Counted from the first letter of the stretch, positions 6,792 to 14,100 are shown. The stretch: 14,157 bases of DNA from JBKHHU01 sp046539045 (GCA_046539045.1 JBKHHU010000077.1:1-14157), one strand, 5' to 3'. Made by a program: numbers and translations. The notes: generated by a model from the letters alone, not told the origin.

Positions 6792-9700
6792 ATGAGACTG
6801 AATAAACTCATCCTTTCCGGATTCAAGAGTTTCGCGGACAAGACCGAGTTCGAATTCGACGAAGGCGTCAGCGCCGTGGTCGGCCCCAACGGGTGCGGCA
6901 AGAGCAACGTCGTCGATGCGGTCAAATGGGTGCTCGGCGAGCGGTCGGCAAAGAGCCTTCGCGGCTCGGAAATGATGGACGTGATCTTCAACGGCTCCTC
7001 CGCCCGCAAGGCCTCCGGAATGGCCGAGGTGACGCTGGTATTCGACAACTCCTCGGGCCAGCTCCAGCCGGACGTGAAGAAGAAGGGTCAGAAGTCCGAC
7101 TCGAAGGAAGTCTCCGTCACGCGCCGCCTTTTCCGCAGCGGCCAGAGCGAGTACCTGATCAACAAGATCCCCGCCCGCCTGAAGGACATTCAGGAGATGT
7201 TCCTGGATACCGGCGTGCGGACCGACGGGTATTCCGTCATCGAGCAGGGCAGGGTCTCGGAGTTCCTCCAGGCGTCGCAGTCGGACCGCCGGGCGATTTT
7301 CGACGAAGCAGCGGGCATCAGCAAATACAAGGCCCGCCGCAAGGAAGCTCTCCGCAAGCTCGAACGCGTCGAGCAGAACCTGCTCCGCGTCAACGACATC
7401 CTCCAGGAGGTCGAAAAACGCCTCCGGTCCATCAAGTACCAGGCCGGCAAGGCCCGCAACTACCAAACCTACACCGAGGAACTCGCCGAGCTGCGGAGCC
7501 TGCACTTCCTCGCCCAGTACCACACGCTCAAAGATAAACGCAAACGCCTGCAGGACGTGCTGGATCGCGACCACGACCGGCTCAGCAGCATCAACTCCCG
7601 GATTGATCAACTCGAAGCCGCCCGCAGCGCCACCGAAGTCGAATCGGTCGACCTCGAACGAACCGCCCGCGAACTGCAGGGACAGGTCGCCGGCATCTCC
7701 GGACAGATCACCACCTGCCAGCAACGCGCGGACATGATGACCAACCGCATGCAGGAACTTTCCGAGCAGATCCTCCAGGCCGCCCGGCGGGCCGAGGAAC
7801 TCGAGGCGAAGATCGAGAGCTTCTCCGCCGACTTCTCCTCCCGCGAGGACGAGCTCCAGCGGATGGAAACCAACGCGGCTGAGCTTGCCGAGCAGTACCA
7901 GGCCGTCCACGACGAATACACCGAGGGCGAGATGATGCTCACCGAGCTCAACGCCCGACTCGAAGATGAGAAAGCCGGCACCATCGACATCCTCCGCCGC
8001 GTCAGCCAGCTCCACAACGAAATCAACGGGCTCGGCATCCGCCGGGAAAATCTCTCGGCACAGCAGCAGCGACTGATGGCCCGCGCCGGCGAGATTGATG
8101 AATCGCTCGCGCAACTGCTCAGCGACCGGCAAGAAGTCGAGTCGCGCCTCGTGGACATCCGCAAGGTGCTGGGAGATTCACAGTCCCGACTGGATGAGAC
8201 AAAGCAGCAGTCCCGGCAGGCTGCCGACAGCGAACAGCAGCTGCGGAACACCCTCAGCGAAGCGCGCGAGCAGCGATCGGCAACGATCAGCCGCACCAAC
8301 GCCCTGAAGGAGATGCAGAAGCGCCTGGAAGGCGTCGGTGCGGGCGTCAAGCGCGTTCTTAAAGCGCGCGAGCAGGGCGGGTTGACGTTCATCGCCGGGA
8401 TGCTCGGCGAATTCCTCCGCTCCGACAGCGAACACGCGCCGCTGGTTGAAGCTGCCCTTGCAGGGGCCGATCAGGAACTGGTCGTTCGCACGCTGGATGA
8501 ACTGCGCGACAACAAGGCCGAGCTGGACAAGGCCCTCGGTGACAACGGATCGGTCGAGGTGCTCTGCGTCGACCGCATGCCGGAAAAGCCCACCAACCTG
8601 CCCGCCGGCGGCGACGGGGTCATCGGACGCGTCAGCGACTGGGTGACCTGCGAGGACTGGGTTCGCCCTGCCGTCGACAGCCTGCTGGGTGCGACGCTGG
8701 CGGTGGAGACCCTCGAACAGGCCTCGGCACTGCTGGATCGCATGCCCGCCGGGAGTCGGCTGGTGACGCGAGACGGCGATGTGCTGGAAACCGACGGGAG
8801 GGTCCGTGTCGGTGCTGCCCGCAAGGGTGCGGGCGTCGTCACGCGAATGACCGAGCTGGCCGAGCTGGAAAAAACGCTGGGCGAGCTGGATGAGCGCATC
8901 GAGACGCTGCAGGACCGGTGCCAGTCGGTCAAGACCGAGCGCGAGCATCTGGAGAACGTCCAGCAGCAGCTCCGGACCGCCATCTACGAAGCCAACACCG
9001 AACGCGTCGAAGCCGAATCGAAACTCTCGCAGTACAACGAGCAGATCGAGCGGCTGCAGCGAGAGAAGCCGGTCGTCGCCCGCGATGTCGAGGACATCGC
9101 CGAGCAGATCGACCAAGCCGTCGCCCGCGAACACGAAGCGACCGAGAAGGCCGACCAGCTCGAAACACTCAATACCGAACGCCAGGGGCAGATCGAGCAG
9201 CTTTCCGAGCAGATCGAAACCCACCGGGCCCGCCAGACCGAACTGAACCAGAAACTCACCGAGACCCGCGTTGCCGTCGCCCAGGCCGAGGAAAAGAAAG
9301 TCGCCATTCGCGATTCCATCAACTCCCTCCGTCGCCAGCGGGAACAGATGGAAAACGACCTCCAGGCCGCCCGGGACAGCATCGAACTCAACCGCCGACG
9401 GAAAGCCGATGCCGAAGAAGCCATCTCCACCGCCCGCGAAGAAGCCGACACCCTCTATGAGCAGCAGCAGACGCTCTCTGCCGAGGCCGAGGAAGTCGAG
9501 GAAACCCGCACCGGGCTCAAGCAACGCCTGGACGAGATCCGCAACCAGGTCAACCAGCAGCGGAAGACGCAGGAAAACGCCGGTGGGGAACTGAACAACC
9601 GGAAGGTCGAACTGAGCGAAGTTGACGTCCGCATCGAGAACCTCATCTCCCGGGCCTCCGAAGAGATGTCCATGGAACTGGTCGAACTCTACGGCGACTA

Positions 9701-10406
9701 CGAGCACGACGAACAGCGCGACTGGGACGAGGTGGCCAGGCAGATCGACGAACTCCGCGGGAAGATCAAGCGACTCGGGAACGTCAACCTCGACGCCATC
9801 ACGGAACAGGAAGAACTCGAGCAGCGCCACGAATTCCTCGCCGGCCAGCTGCGGGACATCGAAGCGAGTCAGCAGCAGTTGGAAGAGCTCATCAAGAAAC
9901 TCAACGACCAGTCGCGCGAGCTGTTCACCAGGACCTTCGCCGACATCCGCGAGAACTTCCGCATGCTGTTCCGAAAGCTGTTCGGCGGAGGCAAGGCCGA
10001 TGTGCTGCTGACCGAACCGGAAGACGTGCTGGAAAGCCCGATCGAGATCGTCGCCCGGCCGCCCGGAAAGGAAACCCGCTCGCTGAGCCTGCTGTCCGGT
10101 GGCGAGAAGGCCATGACCGCCCTGGCGCTGCTGTTCAGCATGTTCAAATCCAAGCCCAGCCCGTTCACCATCCTCGACGAGGTCGACGCCCCGCTGGACG
10201 AAGCCAACACCGAACGCTTCAGCCACCTGCTGCAGGAATTCGTGGACATGTCCCAGTTCATCGTCATCACCCACGCCAAGCGGACCATGAGCATGGCCAA
10301 CGTGCTGTACGGCGTGACGATGCAGGAACCGGGTGTCTCCAAACGCATCAGCGTCAAATTCGAGGAAGCCAAGGACCTCGAAGAGGAACTCGAACCGGTC
10401 GGTTGA
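6792..10406 (+). CDS. smc: Chromosome segregation protein SMC
   Basis: A 1204-residue ATPase of the bacterial condensin core, which acts on the nucleoid to compact and align sister chromosomes, normally with ScpA and ScpB. The N-terminal head has Walker A GPNGCGKS at residues 31-38 and a Q-loop region (DGYSVIEQGRVSEF). A long coiled coil runs to about residue 510. The hinge is about 514-673, and a second coiled coil runs to about 1050. The C-terminal head has the ABC signature LLSGGEKAMTA near residue 1100 and Walker B with the catalytic glutamate in ILDEVDAPLDEAN near 1123-1136. The D-loop and H-switch (VITHAKRTM) follow. Length and order match the family. The end of the hinge (GDVLETDGRVRVGAARKGAG) lacks the usual GG-rich closing motif. 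The start is placed at the ATG, not the GTG at 6765. No scpA or scpB is in the window. A terminator-like hairpin follows. Confidence 0.97.
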   Translation: MRLNKLILSGFKSFADKTEFEFDEGVSAVVGPNGCGKSNVVDAVKWVLGERSAKSLRGSEMMDVIFNGSSARKASGMAEVTLVFDNSSGQLQPDVKKKGQKSDSKEVSVTRRLFRSGQSEYLINKIPARLKDIQEMFLDTGVRTDGYSVIEQGRVSEFLQASQSDRRAIFDEAAGISKYKARRKEALRKLERVEQNLLRVNDILQEVEKRLRSIKYQAGKARNYQTYTEELAELRSLHFLAQYHTLKDKRKRLQDVLDRDHDRLSSINSRIDQLEAARSATEVESVDLERTARELQGQVAGISGQITTCQQRADMMTNRMQELSEQILQAARRAEELEAKIESFSADFSSREDELQRMETNAAELAEQYQAVHDEYTEGEMMLTELNARLEDEKAGTIDILRRVSQLHNEINGLGIRRENLSAQQQRLMARAGEIDESLAQLLSDRQEVESRLVDIRKVLGDSQSRLDETKQQSRQAADSEQQLRNTLSEAREQRSATISRTNALKEMQKRLEGVGAGVKRVLKAREQGGLTFIAGMLGEFLRSDSEHAPLVEAALAGADQELVVRTLDELRDNKAELDKALGDNGSVEVLCVDRMPEKPTNLPAGGDGVIGRVSDWVTCEDWVRPAVDSLLGATLAVETLEQASALLDRMPAGSRLVTRDGDVLETDGRVRVGAARKGAGVVTRMTELAELEKTLGELDERIETLQDRCQSVKTEREHLENVQQQLRTAIYEANTERVEAESKLSQYNEQIERLQREKPVVARDVEDIAEQIDQAVAREHEATEKADQLETLNTERQGQIEQLSEQIETHRARQTELNQKLTETRVAVAQAEEKKVAIRDSINSLRRQREQMENDLQAARDSIELNRRRKADAEEAISTAREEADTLYEQQQTLSAEAEEVEETRTGLKQRLDEIRNQVNQQRKTQENAGGELNNRKVELSEVDVRIENLISRASEEMSMELVELYGDYEHDEQRDWDEVARQIDELRGKIKRLGNVNLDAITEQEELEQRHEFLAGQLRDIEASQQQLEELIKKLNDQSRELFTRTFADIRENFRMLFRKLFGGGKADVLLTEPEDVLESPIEIVARPPGKETRSLSLLSGGEKAMTALALLFSMFKSKPSPFTILDEVDAPLDEANTERFSHLLQEFVDMSQFIVITHAKRTMSMANVLYGVTMQEPGVSKRISVKFEEAKDLEEELEPVG

Positions 10407-10445
10407 TGCGACCTCTGTGTGTTTCTCTGAACGGAAGAAGACGGC

Positions 10446-10467
10446 ATGGCGGGTTTCGGCCCGCCAT
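10446..10467 (+). terminator. Terminator-like hairpin after SMC
   Basis: ATGGCGGG (10446-10453) pairs perfectly with CCCGCCAT (10460-10467) around a 6-nt TTTCGG loop, 39 nt after the smc stop. The stem is strong but is not followed by a T-run, so it may be a weak or factor-assisted terminator. Confidence 0.55.
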
Positions 10468-10524
10468 TGCTATGCGCTGACTGACGGTTGACCGAGCCCG
10501 GCCCGCCGGCGGTGAGAGCACCTG

Positions 10525-10554
10525 TTGCGTCTGTCCGGCCATGGGCGGTACACT
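10525..10554 (+). promoter_or_regulatory. Candidate promoter of the alpha-galactosidase gene
   Basis: TTGCGT (10525-10530) and TACACT (10549-10554) are 18 nt apart, matching three of six and four of six of the sigma-70 hexamers. The start would fall near 10561, with a roughly 30-nt leader carrying the ribosome-binding site at 10581-10586. The same TTGC-type -35 occurs in the candidate LysM promoter. Confidence 0.35.
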
Positions 10555-10580
10555 GCCTCCGCCTGATATGAAACGGAAAA

Positions 10581-10586
10581 AGGAAG
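10581..10586 (+). promoter_or_regulatory. Ribosome-binding site that decides the alpha-galactosidase start
   Basis: AGGAAG lies 5 nt before the ATG at 10592. The earlier in-frame ATGs (10541 and 10568) have no such site, and 10541 overlaps the candidate promoter. Confidence 0.6.
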
Positions 10587-10591
10587 AAGAC

Positions 10592-12382
10592 ATGCCGGAG
10601 CAGATGAAGACGATCGTTGGTGATACGAAGGTGGTAATTTACGGTGAGGAAGGGACGCTCATTCCCGAACTGGCTGACACGGAAGTTGAGCCGGGATTGT
10701 TTGAGGTGTCTCTGAGGCTCTCCGCCGCCGAGCCCGTCGAAGTTGCCGGGGTGAGGATTGAGCTGCAGCGTCCGCTTCCGGACACAGCCGGTGTGTGGAC
10801 TCCGGCGGGCCTGCGGAACAAGGCGCTGGTTCCGGCGTGGTGGCCGGGCACGACCTGCCGGGCCACCGCGTGGGCACCGGTGGCCTGTGCTTTCTCACAG
10901 AACGGGGACAACCGGTTCACCGTCGCCTGCTCCGATGCGATCAATCCCATCTCACTGGCTGCGGGGGTGGTGGAGGAAACCGCCACCGCGCGGTTCACCT
11001 TCACGCTCTTCGCCGAACCGCTTCCGGAGATGGACCACTACCAGTGCACGTTCCGGCTGGATATGCGGGACATCAGTTACCACCAAGCACTGGCTGAGAC
11101 GTCCGACTGGTGGTCGGCGATGGAGCAGTATGCTCCCGGCGAGGTGCCCGAGACGGCCCGCCGACCGATGTACTCCACCTGGTACAGTTTCCATCAGAAT
11201 CTGGATGTGGAGAAGGTCGTCGAGCAGTGCAAGCGGGCCAAGGCGCTCGGTTGCGAGGCGGTCATTGTCGATGACGGCTGGCAGACGACCGATTCGGGCA
11301 GGGGATATGCCTACTGCGGCGACTGGAAGCCGGAACGGATTTCCGAGATGGCCGACTTCGTTGGCCGGGTGCACAAGACGGGCATGAAGTTCCTGCTCTG
11401 GTATTCCGTACCGTTTGTCGGGATCCATTCGGAGGCATACAGCCGCTTCCGGGACAAATTTCTCGGTTTCCGGGGCGATAGTGAGAATGTCGGCGTGCTT
11501 GATCCGCGCTACCCGGACGTGCGGGAGTACCTTATCAACATCTATGAGACGGCCCTGCGTCAGTGGGACCTGGATGGATTGAAACTGGACTTCGTCGATT
11601 GCTTCAGGCCTTGGTCGGAGGATCTGGAATTCACTGCCGAAAGCGGGAGGGACCATGCGAACATCGCCGCGGCGGCCGACCGATTACTGTCGGACGTGAT
11701 GGAGCGCCTGCGGGCGATCAAGCCGGACGTGATGATCGAGTTCCGTCAGGCCTACATCGGCCCGGCCATGCGGAAGTACGGGAACATGTTCCGGGCGGGC
11801 GACTGCCCGGCAGACTGGATGACCAACCGCATCCGCACGCTGGATATCCGTCAGTTGTGCGGCGATACCGCGGCCCACGCGGACATGATGATGTGGCACC
11901 CGGATGAGCCGGTCGAGTCGGCGGCCTTGCAGTTGCTGAACGTGCTGTTCAGCGTACCGCAGGTCTCGGTGCTGCTGGATGCGATTCCCGCCGCGCACCG
12001 GAAGATGCTCGAGCACTGGCTGGGTTTCTGGAATGAGAACCGGGACGTTCTGCTGGACGGCATGCTCGAGCCGCTGCACCCGGAGAGCCTGTATCCGGTG
12101 GTCAGAGCGTCGACCGAAGATAAGCGGGTTTTGACGGTGTATGACGAAGCGATTGCCCCGGCAGGTACCGACGTGCCGGAGCAGCTGCTGATCGTCAACG
12201 CCACCCGGGCCGAGAGGGTCGCGGTGGAGCTGGTGGAAGACCTCCCGCCCAGCCGGATCCTCATCTACGACTGCACCGGCAGGAAGGTGCTGGATGAACA
12301 AAGCGACCTGCCGATGGGGCTTTACGGCCTGGAAGTTCCACCGGCAGGTCTGGTTCGCGTCGTCCGCCACGAGGACGGTTGA
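10592..12382 (+). CDS. GH36-type alpha-galactosidase (melibiase family)
   Basis: A 596-residue glycoside hydrolase that by family removes terminal alpha-galactosyl groups from melibiose- or raffinose-type sugars by a retaining mechanism. An N-terminal beta-rich domain (about 1-180) precedes a TIM-barrel catalytic domain with STWYSFHQ, VIVDDGWQ and the nucleophile motif GLKLDF (D333). The acid/base motif lies in RAGDCPADWMTNRIR (D404, with D408 nearby). A C-terminal beta domain (about 500-596) ends the protein. No signal peptide or membrane segment is seen, so it is probably cytoplasmic and acts on imported sugar or released oligosaccharide. No transporter or regulator is adjacent. Assignment to clan GH-D is secure; exact substrate is not, since some relatives have other alpha-galactoside or related activities. 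The gene has its own candidate promoter and ends 8 nt from a convergent gene. Confidence 0.85.
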   Translation: MPEQMKTIVGDTKVVIYGEEGTLIPELADTEVEPGLFEVSLRLSAAEPVEVAGVRIELQRPLPDTAGVWTPAGLRNKALVPAWWPGTTCRATAWAPVACAFSQNGDNRFTVACSDAINPISLAAGVVEETATARFTFTLFAEPLPEMDHYQCTFRLDMRDISYHQALAETSDWWSAMEQYAPGEVPETARRPMYSTWYSFHQNLDVEKVVEQCKRAKALGCEAVIVDDGWQTTDSGRGYAYCGDWKPERISEMADFVGRVHKTGMKFLLWYSVPFVGIHSEAYSRFRDKFLGFRGDSENVGVLDPRYPDVREYLINIYETALRQWDLDGLKLDFVDCFRPWSEDLEFTAESGRDHANIAAAADRLLSDVMERLRAIKPDVMIEFRQAYIGPAMRKYGNMFRAGDCPADWMTNRIRTLDIRQLCGDTAAHADMMMWHPDEPVESAALQLLNVLFSVPQVSVLLDAIPAAHRKMLEHWLGFWNENRDVLLDGMLEPLHPESLYPVVRASTEDKRVLTVYDEAIAPAGTDVPEQLLIVNATRAERVAVELVEDLPPSRILIYDCTGRKVLDEQSDLPMGLYGLEVPPAGLVRVVRHEDG

Positions 12383-12390
12383 CGGGAAGA

Positions 12391-13032
12391 TCAGTGAGTT
12401 GTCGCGCGGGTTCGCCGCTTCAGATAACCCGCTGCCGCCACTGCCGCCATACCGAAGCCCAGCATGGTCAGCGGTTCGGGCATGAACGGGGCCGCGTCGG
12501 AGATCAGGCTGAGGTTCTCAATCGCGATAGCCCTCGTCAGAAGGTCGTCTGTCGGCTCGGCGAGGAGGCTCAGGCGGGCCTTCTTCCCTGCGAATTCGCG
12601 GATGTCGGCCCGGTACAGCAGTTGTCGATCCGGATCGGTGTCCGGTTCGGCGGCGAAATGAACCGGCTGACCGTTGATGGTCAGCGTAACTTGCTCCGGA
12701 TCCCATCCGGTGCATGTCAGGTATCGGCCGCGGATGGGGACCATCCCGCTCTGGGTGAACCGGACGCCCCTGTAGAAGGTTGTCGTCAGGCGGATGCTCT
12801 CCACCGATCCGAAGCGTCGCCGGCCGGTGATTCGTGCACCGGGAAGCGGCTGCTCTTCAAAGGTGTCGGATTCCTCGCTCTGTTGCAGTTCCTCCGTATT
12901 CGGCGCCCCGGGTCTACCCGGTGCGATCAGGAATGACTCGGACAGCAAAGAACCGCTGTCGGTCGTGGCCTCGGCGGGCAATGCGGTCAGCAACACCAGA
13001 CACGCAGAGCCTATAAAGATCAGTTTCTCCAT
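12391..13032 (-). CDS. PEP-CTERM sorting-domain protein, exported, function unknown
   Basis: A 213-residue secreted protein. A signal peptide (residues 1-22, probable cleavage after A20-E-A22) leads into a low-complexity, acidic and glutamine-rich linker. A beta-rich body (about 60-175) follows. It ends in a PEP-CTERM signal: P185-E-P187, a hydrophobic segment (188-203: LTMLGFGMAAVAAAGY) and a basic tail KRRTR. In known systems this signal is recognised by an exosortase, which processes the protein at the membrane during export of exopolysaccharide-associated surface proteins. No exosortase is in this window. The body resembles no family I can name. Start ATG at 13032 has a GAGGAGG site 6 nt upstream; the frame is open further upstream but without a signal peptide there. 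It converges on the alpha-galactosidase gene. Confidence 0.88.
   Translation of the reverse strand: MEKLIFIGSACLVLLTALPAEATTDSGSLLSESFLIAPGRPGAPNTEELQQSEESDTFEEQPLPGARITGRRRFGSVESIRLTTTFYRGVRFTQSGMVPIRGRYLTCTGWDPEQVTLTINGQPVHFAAEPDTDPDRQLLYRADIREFAGKKARLSLLAEPTDDLLTRAIAIENLSLISDAAPFMPEPLTMLGFGMAAVAAAGYLKRRTRATTH
12406..12432. repeat. Inverted repeat at the 3' end of the PEP-CTERM gene
   Basis: GCGGGTT (12406-12412) is exactly complementary to AACCCGC (12426-12432) with a 13-nt loop. It lies inside the last codons of the minus-strand gene and just past the end of the convergent alpha-galactosidase gene. It may slow or end transcription from either side, but has no T-run. Confidence 0.3.
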
Positions 13033-13038
13033 GGTTCG

Positions 13039-13045
13039 CCTCCTC
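13039..13045 (-). promoter_or_regulatory. Strong ribosome-binding site of the PEP-CTERM gene
   Basis: Minus-strand GAGGAGG, 6 nt before the ATG at 13032. It fixes this start rather than the upstream in-frame ATGs, and gives a clean signal peptide. Confidence 0.75.
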
Positions 13046-13316
13046 ATCCTATGAACAGGAGCCAGCAGCCCTCGGAAATAATGATGTGAACCCATCCATC
13101 GGCTGTTCAGCGCGAGTGACAAAACTTTTTTCCGGTTCAGCCGGCTGCAATCGTCCCTGCCGGCGTCCGGCTGCTTTGGCAATGCTTATGGCAGTGCCTG
13201 CATCGCCGTCCTTGTCAGGAACACTTTCGCCGACGCTGAACCACGAAATTACTTCTGTCTCTCACTCCAGAAATGCTTCCACAAGAATGCTAGAGGGACC
13301 GGTGTGCCGACCACGA

Positions 13317-13356
13317 CAATTCCCGGGAAAATATCCGACTCCGGGAATTGGTTTTC
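13317..13356 (+). terminator. Orphan terminator-like hairpin
   Basis: CAATTCCCGG (13317-13326) is perfectly complementary to CCGGGAATTG (13341-13350), a 10-bp stem with a 14-nt loop, followed by GTTTTC. It has the shape of a plus-strand intrinsic terminator, but no plus-strand gene lies in front of it. Confidence 0.6.
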
Positions 13357-13707
13357 TCGCCTCCGGCGGTAACCGAATCAACGATGGAGCGATACGTCCG
13401 GACCCGGGCGCTGCGACGCGGAACACAAAGTTTACAGGCGAGGCGATTTTGCATCGCCGGGCAGCGGCGCGAAGGCATGTTCTGTGGCTGTCGACCGCCG
13501 GACCGGCGAACCAGAATACCCCTTCTTCAGGTGTTCTCGATTCCTGCCGCTTCGGCATGCCGTAGAACATGCTAAAAAAACACCGCAGTCGCTTGTGTTG
13601 GTATACAGATTGTCCGATGTAAAAGGCGGAGCCCTGGAGGTACTTCCTGCCGGTTTGGAGCACCAGTACCCGATTTGCACGTGCGAGAGGCGGAGCGGGG
13701 TGTGTTG

Positions 13708-13718
13708 CCCCGAAGGGG
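13708..13718 (+). promoter_or_regulatory. Small GC hairpin in the leader of the small gene
   Basis: CCCC (13708-13711) and GGGG (13715-13718) flank GAA, giving a compact hairpin 12 nt before the ribosome-binding site. A longer pairing is also possible: AGGCG (13688-13692) with CGCCT (13741-13745), which would cover the start region. Confidence 0.3.
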
Positions 13719-13730
13719 TTCTGTCCAATC

Positions 13731-13737
13731 AAGGAGG
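13731..13737 (+). promoter_or_regulatory. Perfect ribosome-binding site of the small gene
   Basis: AAGGAGG, complementary to the usual 3' end of 16S rRNA, is 8 nt before the GTG at 13746. It is the main argument that the small frame is translated. Confidence 0.65.
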
Positions 13738-13745
13738 AATCGCCT

Positions 13746-13943
13746 GTGGATAGTCACAGACGTACATCCCGAGCGGACAGCCGCGACGGACCGCTTACCC
13801 TGACGAAGGCGGAGGCGAATCACCTTCGGCGGGCGCTTTGGCAAAAGGATTTGCTGCTGAGCTCTCAGCGCGTAGACCAGGGGATTACTCACCTGGTTCT
13901 CCTTCTGACGCATCTCCAGGCGATGCAGGATTCCTGTGAGTGA
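13746..13943 (+). CDS. Small protein, 65 residues, function unknown
   Basis: I do not recognise this protein. It starts with GTG behind a perfect AAGGAGG at 8-nt spacing. After a polar, Arg/Ser-rich N-terminus (residues 1-16), residues 17-62 look helical, with leucines spaced as in an amphipathic helix or short coiled coil (LTLTKAEANHLRRALWQKD, then HLVLLLTHLQAM). There is one Cys, near the C-terminus, and one Trp. There is no signal peptide or membrane helix long enough to be certain, though residues 47-54 are hydrophobic. Codon third positions are GC-rich but less so than in the large genes nearby. It is followed by three hairpins. It could be a small regulatory or adaptor protein; that is a guess. 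Confidence 0.5.
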   Translation: MDSHRRTSRADSRDGPLTLTKAEANHLRRALWQKDLLLSSQRVDQGITHLVLLLTHLQAMQDSCE

Positions 13944-13956
13944 AGGATGACGCTCC

Positions 13957-13982
13957 TCCACCGGCCGCTGGGGACCGGTGGA
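13957..13982 (+). repeat. Hairpin directly after the small gene
   Basis: TCCACCGG (13957-13964) pairs perfectly with CCGGTGGA (13975-13982), loop of 10 nt, 13 nt past the stop. It has no T-tract. It is the first of three consecutive hairpins in about 140 nt. Confidence 0.45.
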
Positions 13983-14012
13983 TGCAGAAAGACATTTCGT
14001 GACCGACGGGGT

Positions 14013-14043
14013 GCTGCGTTGCCTGCTCTCAACGCAGCCTTTT
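14013..14043 (+). terminator. Intrinsic terminator after the small gene
   Basis: GCTGCGTTG (14013-14021) is perfectly complementary to CAACGCAGC (14030-14038), a 9-bp stem with an 8-nt loop, followed by CTTTTC. A convincing rho-independent terminator 69 nt after the small gene's stop, which supports a real transcript through that gene. Confidence 0.75.
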
Positions 14044-14044
14044 C

Positions 14045-14100
14045 ATGCGCTGCCCGGGCGGCGGATCTCTTTGTCCGCCAGGGCTTACGCATCTTATTTT
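14045..14100 (+). terminator. Three-tier hairpin with T-rich tail
   Basis: Nested pairings stack in register: ATGCG (14045-14049) with CGCAT (14088-14092), GCCC (14052-14055) with GGGC (14081-14084), and GGCGGA (14060-14065) with TCCGCC (14074-14079), with small internal loops. CTTATTTTGTT follows. It could be a second, backup terminator or a separate structured RNA element. Confidence 0.45.

Larger units (their letters stand above)
13046..13730. other. Gene-free region between the PEP-CTERM gene and the small reading frame
   Basis: Frames of 90-160 codons run through both strands, including one of 156 codons on the minus strand (13262-13732). None has a convincing ribosome-binding site or recognisable domain, and their composition looks non-coding. 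The region contains an orphan terminator-like hairpin (13317-13356), an A-run at 13574-13580, and the leader of the small gene at 13746. The promoter of the PEP-CTERM gene should lie near its left end, but only an isolated TTGTCA on the minus strand (13122-13117) is visible, without a matching -10. Confidence 0.5.

Noticed and set aside
5683..6795. A 370-codon plus-strand frame overlapping the FlgI-like gene, and a 425-codon minus frame at 4550-5827
   Set aside because: Translations are low-complexity, rich in Arg, Gly and Pro, typical of shifted frames in GC-rich DNA. The second also crosses the strong terminator at 4730-4772.
8178..10274. A 698-codon open frame on the minus strand opposite smc, and a 545-codon one at 6495-8132
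   Set aside because: Both lie opposite a complete, unmistakable SMC. Long antisense frames are expected in GC-rich genes with strong third-position bias, and neither has a domain or ribosome-binding site.
13262..13732. A 156-codon minus-strand frame in the right gap
   Set aside because: No ribosome-binding site or recognisable domain, and it runs through the orphan terminator hairpin. It cannot be fully excluded but is not supported.
14013..14038. Integron attC-like site (GCGTTG and CAACGC words)
   Set aside because: The core words occur in the wrong order and without the second pair of sites, and no integrase or cassette structure is present. A terminator explains it.
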